From: Bacteriovoracaceae bacterium | GTDB taxonomy: Bacteria > Bdellovibrionota > UBA1018 | Direction of reading: 5' to 3' | DNA: 8,941 nt | Assembly (NCBI GenBank): GCA_947446835.1 | Contig: CANFHS010000090.1 | Span: forward strand, 1 to 8,941 | Shown: positions 1 through 7,912 of the stretch, one piece after another | How the letters are laid out: each line of letters opens with the position of its first letter | Numbering within the stretch: position 1 is the first letter of the stretch | Program-made: the position numbers and the translations under genes | The notes under the pieces: model-generated | The model's input: only the letters and a program-made list of their open reading frames with translations | Told to the model about the DNA's origin: nothing | The model's database searches: none

Positions 1-768
1 CAGGCCCTGCTCGGCCCGGCCACCCCGGTCCGCATGGCCATGCGCTACGGCAATCCGTCCGTCGAATCGGCGCTGCAGTCGCTTCGCCAGGCCGGCGCCG
101 AAAAGCTGGTCATCCTGCCGCTCTACCCCCAGTACTCGCTGGCCGCCACCGAGTCCTCGGTGCGCGAAGCGCGCCGGGCGATGAAGGCCATGGACTGGAA
201 CGTCGAGGCGCGCTTCGTGCCGGCGTTTTACGCCGATCCGGGCTTCATCGAGGCGTTCCACGAGGTCATCCGCGGCGAGCTGTCACGGAAAAGCTGGGAC
301 CACGTGCTTTTCAGCTTTCACGGCTTGCCCGAACGCCACGTGAAGAAGACCGACCCTTCGGCCGCCCATTGCCTGGCCACGAAGGACTGCTGCGCCACGA
401 TCGTCGAAGCCAACCGCGACTGCTACCGCGCCCAGTGCTTCCATACGGCCCACGCCCTGGCCCGCAAGCTGGAACTCAAGCCCGAACAGTACTCCATCTC
501 GTTCCAGTCGCGCCTGGGCCGCACCGAGTGGATCAAGCCCTACACCGATCACCTGTACGAGGAACTGCCCAAGCGCGGCGTGAAGAAGCTGGCCGTGGCC
601 TGCCCCGCGTTCGTGGCGGACTGCCTGGAGACGCTCGAAGAGATCTCGATGCGCGGCCTGGAATCCTGGCAGGAAGCCGGAGGCGATGACCTGTTTCTGA
701 TTCCCTCGCTGAACAGCACCGACGCCTGGGCCCGCACCGTGGCCCGCCTGGCGGGAGGAACCGCCTGA
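1..768 (+). CDS. hemH: Ferrochelatase, 5'-truncated by the window edge
   Basis: Catalyses insertion of Fe2+ into protoporphyrin IX, the last step of heme synthesis. The frame is open from base 1; 255 residues remain, and by comparison with the usual 320-340 roughly 75-85 N-terminal residues lie upstream. Seen: the MRYGNPS segment near the window start; SFHGLPERH with the metal-site histidine at 319-321; FQSRLGR; and CPAFVADCLETLEEI, whose first Glu (628-630) matches the conserved catalytic Glu. Between the His motif and FQSRLGR lies a segment absent from the short E. coli enzyme, with five cysteines (codons at 370, 388, 391, 421, 436; spacing C-x5-C-C-x9-C-x4-C). Internal-cysteine [2Fe-2S] ferrochelatases are known, so a cluster is plausible here. 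The stop overlaps the start of the transporter binding-protein gene, implying one operon. The ATG at 34 is internal, not the real start. Confidence 0.96.
   Translation, partial: QALLGPATPVRMAMRYGNPSVESALQSLRQAGAEKLVILPLYPQYSLAATESSVREARRAMKAMDWNVEARFVPAFYADPGFIEAFHEVIRGELSRKSWDHVLFSFHGLPERHVKKTDPSAAHCLATKDCCATIVEANRDCYRAQCFHTAHALARKLELKPEQYSISFQSRLGRTEWIKPYTDHLYEELPKRGVKKLAVACPAFVADCLETLEEISMRGLESWQEAGGDDLFLIPSLNSTDAWARTVARLAGGTA
754..759 (+). promoter_or_regulatory. Ribosome binding site that decides the binding-protein start
   Basis: GGAGGA lies inside the last codons of hemH. It is 5 nt before CTG at 765 and 14 nt before TTG at 774. Normal spacing is about 5-9 nt, so it favours the CTG at 765 as the start of the downstream binding protein. 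No other Shine-Dalgarno-like sequence fits the TTG. Confidence 0.6.
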
Positions 769-2375
769 GCCGTTTGCTGGCTGCCCCGAGTCTGGCACTC
801 GCCCTGCTCCTGGCACCGGCCGCCCGAGCCGCGCCGGAGCAGGTGGTGCGTTTTCCGATGTCCCAGGAGCCCCCTCAGCTCAACGGGATGAAGGCCACCG
901 ACATCACGAGCTTCTTCGTGCTGGGCCACACGCAAGAAGGCCTGACCCGCATCGACGCCAACGGAAAGCCCAGCCCGGGCGTGGCCAGGAGCTGGGAGCT
1001 CAGCGACCACGGCGCCGTGTTCCACCTCAGGAACGAGGCCCGCTGGAGCGATGGCCAACCCATCACCGCCCGCGACTTCGTGTACGCCTGGCGCACGGTG
1101 CTGCAGCCCAGGACCGCTTCGTCTTTCGCTTTCCTGCTGTTCCCCGTCCGCAACGCGCAGGCCATTTCGGAGGGCAAGCTCGACGCCTCGAAGCTGGGGG
1201 TCAGCGCGCCCGACGACCACACGCTGAAGGTGGAGTTCGAACGGCCCTGCGCCTATTTCCTGGGGCTGACCTCCGCGGCCATCACCTACCCGATCCGCGA
1301 GGACATCCACCGCCGGTTTGGCGACAAGTACGGAGCCGACGCGAACCAGATGATCTTCTCGGGCCCGTTCCTGCTCAGCTCCTGGATCCACGGCGCATCG
1401 CTGAAGATGACGCGGAACCCTCATTACTGGAATCGTGCCGCCATCCGGCTCGACGCCATCGAAGTCCCGGCCATCACCCCCGACACCAACGCCAAGTTCA
1501 ACTTCTTCAAGGACCGGAAGGTCGACCTGATCGACACCCTGGGCCGGGACGATCTGCTCAAGGCCACCCAGCAGGGCTACAAGCTGCGTCCCTTTGCCGA
1601 CGGCTCCGTGCTCTTCCTGGCCTTCAACTTCCGGGCTGGCCGCGCCACGCGGAACCTGAACCTGAGGAAAGCGCTGGCCGCGGTCTTCGACCCTTCCGAG
1701 TACGTGCAGCGCGTGGTGACCATTCCCGGAACCCAGCCCGGCCTGGGCCTGGTGCCCCGCTGGATGCAGGGCCACCGCGCGCGCTTCCGCGACGAGCACC
1801 GGCTCGAACCGCGCCGCCCCGACTTCGCAGCCGCCAAGCGCTACCTCGAAGCCGCGCGCCGGGAGCTGGGCGGCCGCATTCCGCCGCTGACCTGGCTCAC
1901 GGGCGACACCGCGCAGGGCGCCCGCGAGGCCGAGTACTTCCAGCAGGCGTTCCGGCGCCACCTCGGAATCACGCTCCACATCGACAAGCAGATCTTCAAG
2001 CAGCGGCTGGCCAAGATGAACCAGGGCCGCTTCGACATCGCTTCTTCGGTCTGGGGTCCCGACTACAACGATCCCCTGACCTTCGTGGAGCTGGCCACCG
2101 CCTGGAACGCAGCCAATCGCGGCCAGTACCGCAACGCCGAGGTGGACCAGAAGGTCCGGGCGGCCCAGGTCACCGCCGATCCTGCGCGCCGCCTGGAGCT
2201 GCTGGCGCAGGCCGAAGCCATCGCGCTGGACGAGCTGGCGTTCCTTCCCACCCACGAACGCACGGTGATGTGGATGACCCAGCCCTGGCTCAAGAACGTG
2301 ATCCGCCACCCCATCGGGCCGGACCCCGACCTGACCCAGGCCTCCATCGTTTCCACCGGAGGGCGCGGCCCATGA
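765..2375 (+). CDS. Peptide/oligopeptide ABC transporter substrate-binding protein (family 5, OppA/DppA-like)
   Basis: Periplasmic receptor that captures the ligand (peptide by default) and delivers it to the two permeases coded next. From CTG 765 it has 536 residues, normal for SBP_bac_5 proteins. The N-terminus is a Sec signal peptide: Arg3, a hydrophobic Leu/Ala core, then a likely signal peptidase I site at ARA|APEQ (residues 20-22). There is no lipobox cysteine, so the mature protein should be soluble in a periplasm. Family hallmarks: an early QEPPQLNG-like segment, the GLTRIDANGKPSPGVARSWE stretch, FHLRNEARWSDGQPITARDF, and near the C-terminus WGPDYNDPLTF. The start is inferred: CTG gives a 4-nt CTGA overlap with the hemH stop, a good ribosome site and an Arg before the hydrophobic core. 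TTG at 774 is the conservative alternative; it loses Arg3 and has poor spacing. The substrate cannot be read from sequence; see the hemH linkage. Confidence 0.93.
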   Translation: MSRLLAAPSLALALLLAPAARAAPEQVVRFPMSQEPPQLNGMKATDITSFFVLGHTQEGLTRIDANGKPSPGVARSWELSDHGAVFHLRNEARWSDGQPITARDFVYAWRTVLQPRTASSFAFLLFPVRNAQAISEGKLDASKLGVSAPDDHTLKVEFERPCAYFLGLTSAAITYPIREDIHRRFGDKYGADANQMIFSGPFLLSSWIHGASLKMTRNPHYWNRAAIRLDAIEVPAITPDTNAKFNFFKDRKVDLIDTLGRDDLLKATQQGYKLRPFADGSVLFLAFNFRAGRATRNLNLRKALAAVFDPSEYVQRVVTIPGTQPGLGLVPRWMQGHRARFRDEHRLEPRRPDFAAAKRYLEAARRELGGRIPPLTWLTGDTAQGAREAEYFQQAFRRHLGITLHIDKQIFKQRLAKMNQGRFDIASSVWGPDYNDPLTFVELATAWNAANRGQYRNAEVDQKVRAAQVTADPARRLELLAQAEAIALDELAFLPTHERTVMWMTQPWLKNVIRHPIGPDPDLTQASIVSTGGRGP

Positions 2376-3313
2376 TCCGCCTGCTGGTGAGGCGCCTGCT
2401 GACCGGATTGGCCACGGTGTTCTTCATCGTGACCGCGACCTTCCTGGCCGTGCACTGGGTTCCCGGCGACCCCCTGCTTCAGGACAAGGGGCAGGCCCCC
2501 GAAGTCCGCGCCCAGCTCATCCACGAGTACGGCCTGGATCAGCCGCTCGGCGTCCAGTACGGCGTTTACCTCCGGAAGCTCGCGCGGGGCGACTTCGGCA
2601 TCTCGTTCACGCAGCAGAACCGCTCGGTGAACGACATCATCCGCGAGCACTTTCCTGTTTCGGCCACGCTCGGCCTGCTCGCGCTGGCGCTGGCCACGCT
2701 GGGCGGCATCCTGCTGGGATCGATCTCGGCGCTGCGCCGGGGCCGGGCCGCCGACCAGGCCACGCGCCTGGCCGTGATCCTGGGCATCTCGGTGCCCAGC
2801 TTCGTGTTCGCGGCCATCCTCCAGTACGGGGTTTCGGAGCTCAACCAGCGCGCGGGGATGACCGTGCTTCCCGTGGGCGGCTGGGGCACGGCAGCGCACC
2901 TGCTGCTTCCTTCGCTGGTGCTCGGGCTGGGCACCCTGGCGTTCCTGACCCGGCTCATGCGCTCGTCCCTGCTCGAAGTGATCACGCAGGACCACGTGCG
3001 CACCGCGCGGGCCAAAGGCCTGTCGGAACGCCAGGTGTTCTGGTCCCACCAGCTCAGGAACGCGCTCCTGCCCGTCATCACCACCCTGGGCCCCGCCGTG
3101 GCCGCGCTCACCACCGGCGGCTTCGTGGTGGAGTCGGTCTTTGCCATTCCGGGGCTGGGCCGTTACTTCGTCCAGGCCGTGCAGCAGCTCGACTACACCG
3201 TCATCCTGGGATTGACCGTTTTCTACGGCACGTTCCTGGTGCTGATGGTCGTGGCCATCGACCTGGTTTACGCGTGGGTGGACCCCCGCATCCGTTGGGA
3301 GCACCATGGCTGA
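2372..3313 (+). CDS. ABC transporter permease, DppB/OppB-like
   Basis: First of two membrane subunits forming the import channel. It has 313 residues, normal for DppB/OppB. Seen: an N-terminal basic stretch and membrane helix (about residues 8-29), the family motif VPGDP (30-34), EYGLDQPLGVQYGVYL (52-67) followed by GDFGIS (73-78), several further hydrophobic segments (about 98-120, 131-153, 175-195, 232-258, 276-300), and the EAA-type coupling loop at about 208-235 (TARAKGL...RNALLPVI), which contacts the ATPases. ATG 2372 overlaps the binding-protein stop as ATGA, with GGAGG at 2358-2362 upstream; the frame is open further 5' but that part is a shadow of the previous gene. It ends 8 nt inside the next permease gene. 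Confidence 0.95.
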   Translation: MIRLLVRRLLTGLATVFFIVTATFLAVHWVPGDPLLQDKGQAPEVRAQLIHEYGLDQPLGVQYGVYLRKLARGDFGISFTQQNRSVNDIIREHFPVSATLGLLALALATLGGILLGSISALRRGRAADQATRLAVILGISVPSFVFAAILQYGVSELNQRAGMTVLPVGGWGTAAHLLLPSLVLGLGTLAFLTRLMRSSLLEVITQDHVRTARAKGLSERQVFWSHQLRNALLPVITTLGPAVAALTTGGFVVESVFAIPGLGRYFVQAVQQLDYTVILGLTVFYGTFLVLMVVAIDLVYAWVDPRIRWEHHG

Positions 3314-4708
3314 CGCCCTGATCCCGATGCCCCACGAGGACTTCGCCCCGCTGTCCCGGCAGACGCTGGCGCCACGCGCCCAGCGCCCCTCGCTGTCCTA
3401 CTGGCAGGACGCCTGGATCCGGCTACGCCGCAATCGTCAGGCCTGGGCCTCGCTCTGGATCCTGTTCGCCCTGCTGCTCTTCACGGTCGCCGGTCCCTGG
3501 CTCTGGACGCTCGATCCCAGCGAGCAGACGCTGAGCCGTGTTTCCGAGCCCCCGTCCTGGCACAAGGAGGCACTGGTGCTGCCGCCGCCAGCCCCCTACC
3601 GCGAGGAGCTGCGCTCCGGCTGGCCCGAAGCTCCGGCCACCGCGGTCGATCCGCAGACCCTCGCCGCGCCAGCGAACTTCGCTTTCATCGAGGCCCCTTC
3701 CATCCAGGGCGTGCGGCTCCGTTGGGACCCGGTGCCCGGCGCATCCGGCTACCTGGTTTACCGCGTCCCGGAGCGCCAGCCCGCGGACTCCTCGGCGCTG
3801 GGAATCCCGGTCGGAGAAATCCAGGGCGGCAACCACGTGTCCTTCGAGGACACGTTCAACCTGAAGGCGGGGACGTACTGGTACTCGGTGGTCGCCCGGA
3901 ACGGCGACGAGTCGCCGCGGTTCTCGGGGCTCAGGGCCGAGCTGGTGGACGGAATCCCGCTGGAATCCGCGAGGCAGGAAAGCGCCTCCGCGCAGCCCGG
4001 CCAAAGGGTACGGCTCCAATCGCATCCGCTCGGCACCGACTCGCTGGGGCGCGACCTTCTGGCCCGCCTCATTCGCGGGGCCAGGGTCTCGCTTTTCATC
4101 GGCCTTTTGGCCCCGTTCCTGGCAGGCGCGCTGGGCATCCTGGTGGGCGGCCTGGCCGGTTACCACGGGGGCCGCGTGGACCAGCTGCTGATGCGGTTCA
4201 CGGATTTCGTCATGGCACTGCCGTTCCTGCTCTTCATGATCCTGATCCAGGTGGCCTGCGGGATGGAGGCGGGCGACAGTGGAATTCCGGTCATGCTGCT
4301 GGCCCTGGTCGCCCTCTCGTGGACCTCGATGGCGCGCCTGGTGCGCGGCCAGGTGCTGCAGCTGCGGCAAGCCGACTACGTCCAGGCCGCGCGGCTGCTG
4401 GGTGCCCGCCCCATGACCCTCCTGCTGCGTCACCTGCTGCCCAACACCCTGGGCGTGGTGCTCGTGTCCCTGACCTTTGCCATCCCGCAGGCCATCTTCA
4501 CCGAAGCGTTCCTTTCGTTCATCGGTCTGGGCGTGGTGCCGCCCACCCCCAGCTGGGGCTCGCTGTGCAACGACGGCATCCAGACTTTCCTGACCTCACC
4601 CCACGAGTTTGTTTTTCCGGCCCTGCTCATCTCGCTGACGGTGCTGGCCTTCAACCTGCTGGGCGACGGCCTTCGCGACGCCCTGGACCCCCGCTTGAGG
4701 TCCCACCC

Positions 4709-4712
<4 letters not shown>
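3306..4712 (+). CDS. ABC transporter permease, DppC/OppC-like, with an inserted fibronectin-III-like periplasmic domain
   Basis: Second channel subunit. At 468 residues it is well above the family's usual 280-310. Order: cytoplasmic N-terminus with the WIRLRRNRQA motif that precedes helix 1; membrane helix 1 (about 47-68); a long loop of about 170 residues, where about 40 is normal; the conserved HPLGTDSLGRDLLARL (240-255); then the usual permease core with helices to the C-terminus, an EAA loop (about 358-380, ARLLGARPMTLLLRHLLPN) and a closing DGLRDALDPRLR. In the loop, residues about 120-216 resemble fibronectin type III: LRWDPVPGASGYLVYR, then GTYWYSVVARNGDESPRFS. With helix 1 running outward, this domain would face the periplasm, on the side where the binding protein docks. 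GGGAG at 3297-3301 is the ribosome site. It overlaps the previous gene by 8 nt and the next by ATGA. Confidence 0.94.
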
Positions 4713-5746
<1,034 letters not shown>

Positions 5747-5750
5747 CGCC

Positions 5751-6698
5751 ATGATCCTGGAAGTCCTGAACCTCAAGAAACACTTCAAACTCGGCCCCGG
5801 CAGGCTCCTGCACGCCGTGGACGACGTCAGCTTCGCGATCCGGGAAAAGGAGATCCTGGGACTGGTCGGCGAATCCGGCTGCGGAAAGTCCACCCTGGGA
5901 CGCACCCTGGTGGGCCTCCACGAAAAGACCTCGGGCCAGGTGCGGTTCCAGGGGCAGCCGCTCCCGGCACGCTACAACGACGCCGACTTCAGGCGGTTTT
6001 CGCGCCACATCCAGATGATCTTCCAGGACCCTTCGTCTTCGCTCAACCCGAGGATGACCGTGCGGGAGATCCTGTCCGAGGGCCCGCGTCTGCATGGGCT
6101 CTGGAAAAAGCACGAGGTCCCTTCCCGGGTCGGCGAGTGGCTCAGTCGCGTGGGACTGGGCTCCGAGGCCCAGTCCCGGTACCCGCACGAATTTTCGGGC
6201 GGGCAGCGCCAGCGCATCGGCATCGCCCGCGCCTTGGCGCTGGAACCCAGGCTCGTGGTGTGTGACGAGCCCATCTCGGCCCTCGATGTTTCGGTCCAGG
6301 CCCAGGTCGTGAACCTGCTGGAGGATCTGAAGTCCTCGCTCGGACTCACGCTGCTCTTCATCGCCCACGATCTTTCGATGGTCCGCACCATTTCGGACCG
6401 CATGGCCGTGATGTACCTGGGCAAGCTCGTGGAGCTCGGCCCCTCGGACGAGCTTTTCTTCCGCCCACGCCACCCCTACACGCAGTCGCTGATCGCCGCG
6501 AATCCCGAGCCGAACCCCCGGCGAGAGCGTCAGCGAGTCGTCACGCCCCTTCCGGGCGAGATCTCGACGCCCGTGAACCCGAAGCCGGGTTGCCGGTTCG
6601 CGGACCGTTGTCCCCAGGTCCAGGGGGTCTGCCGCTCGGTCGACCCGGTCACCCGGGAAATCGCCCCAGGCCACCAGGTTGCGTGCCATCTGTTCTGA
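5751..6698 (+). CDS. Peptide ABC transporter ATPase, DppF/OppF-like
   Basis: Second ATPase, expected to pair with the preceding one. 315 residues, normal for the family. Seen: Walker A GESGCGKST (40-48), Gln92 in FQDPSSSLNP, signature FSGGQRQR (148-155), Walker B LVVCDEP with Glu173, H-loop His206 (IAHD), then the C-terminal domain with cysteines 281, 287, 294 and 312 (GCRFADRCP), matching the iron-sulfur pattern of its partner. It starts 4 nt after the partner's stop, with GGGAG at 5737-5741 as ribosome site. This completes a five-gene importer (binding protein, two permeases, two ATPases), and it is probably the last gene of the operon, since a 62-nt gap follows. No clear intrinsic terminator is visible after it. 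Confidence 0.96.
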   Translation: MILEVLNLKKHFKLGPGRLLHAVDDVSFAIREKEILGLVGESGCGKSTLGRTLVGLHEKTSGQVRFQGQPLPARYNDADFRRFSRHIQMIFQDPSSSLNPRMTVREILSEGPRLHGLWKKHEVPSRVGEWLSRVGLGSEAQSRYPHEFSGGQRQRIGIARALALEPRLVVCDEPISALDVSVQAQVVNLLEDLKSSLGLTLLFIAHDLSMVRTISDRMAVMYLGKLVELGPSDELFFRPRHPYTQSLIAANPEPNPRRERQRVVTPLPGEISTPVNPKPGCRFADRCPQVQGVCRSVDPVTREIAPGHQVACHLF

Positions 6699-6760
6699 CT
6701 TTCCAGGAGGCTCCGGCGGCGCTAAGGTTTCCCGAAACCCAATTGTCCAAGGAGACTTCC

Positions 6761-7054
6761 ATGAAAGCTTTCACGATTCTCGCCGCCGCCCTGACCCTGA
6801 CCCACGCCGCCTTTGCCGCAGGCACCGTCGTCAAGGCCAGCATCGAAGGCATGCACTGCGATTCGTGCGTGCACTCCATCGAAGCCAAGCTGAAAAAGGT
6901 GCCGAATGTGGTGGGCGTTTCCGTCAAGATCACCGATGCCGAGCATGAAAACGGCGAAGCGGTCGTGACGATGAAAGACGGCGCAAAAGTCGACGCCGAA
7001 GCCATCAAGGCCGCCGTTGCCGACGCCGGCTACGAAGTCAAAAAGCTGCAGTAA
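6761..7054 (+). CDS. Exported heavy-metal-associated (HMA) domain protein, MerP/CopZ-like
   Basis: Small metal-binding protein of 97 residues. Residues 1-19 form a Sec signal peptide (MKAFTILAAALTLTHAAFA, likely cleaved before AGT), so it should act outside the cytoplasm. The mature part is a single HMA ferredoxin-like domain with the motif GMHCDSC (30-36; ligands Cys33 and Cys36), followed by the expected V-x-S-I-E-x-K-L-K-K-V-P pattern and a final GYEV. Such domains bind Cu+, Hg2+ or similar soft metals; which one cannot be told here. Start chosen at ATG 6761 because AAGGAG (6749-6754) lies 6 nt upstream and the signal peptide begins there; the frame upstream is a shadow of the ATPase gene. 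No P-type ATPase or metal regulator is in the window, so it looks like a stand-alone gene. Confidence 0.92.
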   Translation: MKAFTILAAALTLTHAAFAAGTVVKASIEGMHCDSCVHSIEAKLKKVPNVVGVSVKITDAEHENGEAVVTMKDGAKVDAEAIKAAVADAGYEVKKLQ

Positions 7055-7085
7055 GCCGCCTCGGCGGACCCGGCGCGAAGTCACC

Positions 7086-7122
7086 GGCATGGACCTGGAA
7101 TTGCAATTCCGGAGTCCATGCC
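7086..7122 (+). promoter_or_regulatory. Strong imperfect hairpin covering the ribosome site and start codon of the next gene
   Basis: GGCATGGAC (7086-7094) pairs perfectly with GTCCATGCC (7114-7122). Inside, C7095 pairs with G7112 and T7096 with G7111 (wobble), A7113 is bulged, and the core GGAATTGCAATTCC (7097-7110) is a perfect 14-bp palindrome, giving a 5-bp stem and TGCA loop. The right arm holds both GGAG (7111-7114) and ATG (7118-7120) of the small basic gene. No T-run follows, so a standard intrinsic terminator is unlikely. Possible roles: blocking translation until opened, protecting the 3' end of the upstream metal-protein message, or, as DNA, an operator. Confidence 0.6.
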
Positions 7123-7462
7123 CCTTCGCAAAGACATCCCCAACCGTCGAAAATCCCGCTCCCAAGCCATCGCCCAGGTCGAGCAGCGCCGCCCGCCCCG
7201 GCGTTCCTCCGCGCGAACCCAGCCAACGCCTGCCGTGGCAGGCGGCCGCAGGACCGAGCCGCTTTCCGAAGCATTCCTGATCTTCTGCATCCAGCACGTG
7301 CTGACCTCGGGAAGCCTGGTGTCCCGCTCAGGTCGGGGCTGGCAGCTCCACGAGTCGGTCGCCGGAGTCAATGCTGGAGAAACCTTTGTGAGCCTCTCCA
7401 GCTGTGCGCAGGCCATGATCGCCGCCCTGAAGCCGCTGTACGCCCGGGGGAAAGCGGCATGA
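7118..7462 (+). CDS. Hypothetical small basic protein
   Basis: 114 residues; I do not recognise a family. The first 46 residues are highly basic and probably disordered (about 13 Arg/Lys against 2 acidic; RRKSRS, RRPPRRSSAR). The remainder (from about TEPLSEAFLIF) looks like a small folded domain of mixed composition, with a hydrophobic segment FLIFCIQHVL, a single Trp, and two of its cysteines at FC and SC. A basic tail next to a compact domain would suit nucleic-acid binding, but no motif proves it. Support for being real: the stop overlaps the next start as ATGA, and the frame is intact in a compact region. GGAG at 7111-7114 is only 3 nt from the ATG, which is tight, and both lie inside a hairpin. 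GTG at 7235 is a poorer alternative start. Confidence 0.6.
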   Translation: MPLRKDIPNRRKSRSQAIAQVEQRRPPRRSSARTQPTPAVAGGRRTEPLSEAFLIFCIQHVLTSGSLVSRSGRGWQLHESVAGVNAGETFVSLSSCAQAMIAALKPLYARGKAA

Positions 7463-7824
7463 GCGCCCTGCCTCGACCCCTGCCTCGACGTCGTCCGGAG
7501 AGAGACCTGGAGCAGGAGCTGGACATGCACGAATCCGGCAAGCTGCGAGGCGACGAAGTCCTCCATTCCCACGGCAAGCCCGAGCGCCCGCCCTCGGGCG
7601 ACCCGGTTCCTCTCGATGAGATCCTCGACAGCCGCTGGTCCATGGACCTGTCGGAAGAGAACCGCGAGGGCGACGAGATGAGCGGGGACGAGCACTCGTC
7701 AGGTCTGGAGGGCGGCGAACAGGAAATCGAGGGGCAGAGCCACATTCGCACGGGCATGCCTGGCGACCAGACGTGCCACGAAGATGAAGACAGCCTTCCT
7801 ATCCGCAAGTCCCGACAAGATTAA
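7459..7824 (+). CDS. Hypothetical small acidic protein
   Basis: 121 residues with no family recognised. About 31 Asp/Glu against 15 Arg/Lys gives a strongly negative protein, with one Trp, one Cys, few hydrophobic residues and no membrane segment or signal peptide, so it is probably largely disordered. The first dozen residues are basic and Pro-rich (PRPLPRRRPER), then acidic stretches follow (LEQELDMHESG, SEENREGDEMSGDEH, HEDEDS). The best candidate for an ordered motif is PLDEILDSRWSMDL. The ATG overlaps the stop of the basic gene as ATGA, and GGGGGA at 7446-7451 is a good ribosome site, so the two are probably translated together. The opposite charge suggests they might bind each other, which is inference. 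Minus-strand frames across the same bases look less convincing. Confidence 0.58.
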   Translation: MSALPRPLPRRRPERDLEQELDMHESGKLRGDEVLHSHGKPERPPSGDPVPLDEILDSRWSMDLSEENREGDEMSGDEHSSGLEGGEQEIEGQSHIRTGMPGDQTCHEDEDSLPIRKSRQD

Positions 7825-7912
7825 CGCGTCGCAGCAAGCGACTGGAAGCCAAACACAAAACTGACCAGCGGAAGCATTGGAGTGGGCCCCCTTCCTGTGC
7901 GAAAGTACCGGC

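Noticed and set aside
549..2309. 586-codon minus-strand open frame opposite hemH and the binding protein
   Set aside because: Its composition (Gly, Gln, Val, His and Arg rich, no motif) is that of the complement of GC-rich coding DNA, and the + strand genes have clear family motifs.
2063..4433. Long minus-strand open frames opposite the two permeases
   Set aside because: Low-complexity shadows rich in Gln, Arg, Gly and His, with no recognisable domain and no ribosome site; the + strand permeases are unambiguous.
3722..4708. Possible 330-residue N-terminal extension of the first ATPase
   Set aside because: It is read in another frame of the permease gene, is Pro/Arg/Gly-rich nonsense, and the ATG at 4709 gives a normal ABC ATPase start.
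6700..6728. Possible sigma-70 promoter (TTTCCA, 17-nt spacer, TAAGGT) before the HMA gene
   Set aside because: Only 4/6 and 3/6 matches to consensus; too weak to call, although some promoter in this gap is likely.
6726..6739. Small hairpin GGTTT-CCCG-AAACC after the second ATPase gene
   Set aside because: A 5-bp stem with no T-run; not a convincing terminator.
7056..7067. CCGCCTCGGCGG hairpin right after the HMA gene stop
   Set aside because: A 4-bp stem with a tetraloop and no T-run; common by chance in GC-rich DNA.
7052..7120. The HMA gene and the basic gene share one reading frame broken only by the TAA at 7052, suggesting readthrough
   Set aside because: Sharing a frame has a one-in-three chance, the intervening codons look non-coding, and the hairpin there argues for separate genes.
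7081..7808. Minus-strand frames of 204 and 146 codons opposite the basic/acidic pair
   Set aside because: No ribosome site or motif seen, Ser/Arg-rich shadow composition, while the + strand pair has an ATGA junction and a ribosome site. Not fully excluded, since the + strand proteins are also unrecognised.
7828..7842. GTCGC-AGCAA-GCGAC hairpin after the acidic gene
   Set aside because: A 5-bp stem followed by no T-rich tract; too weak to call a terminator.
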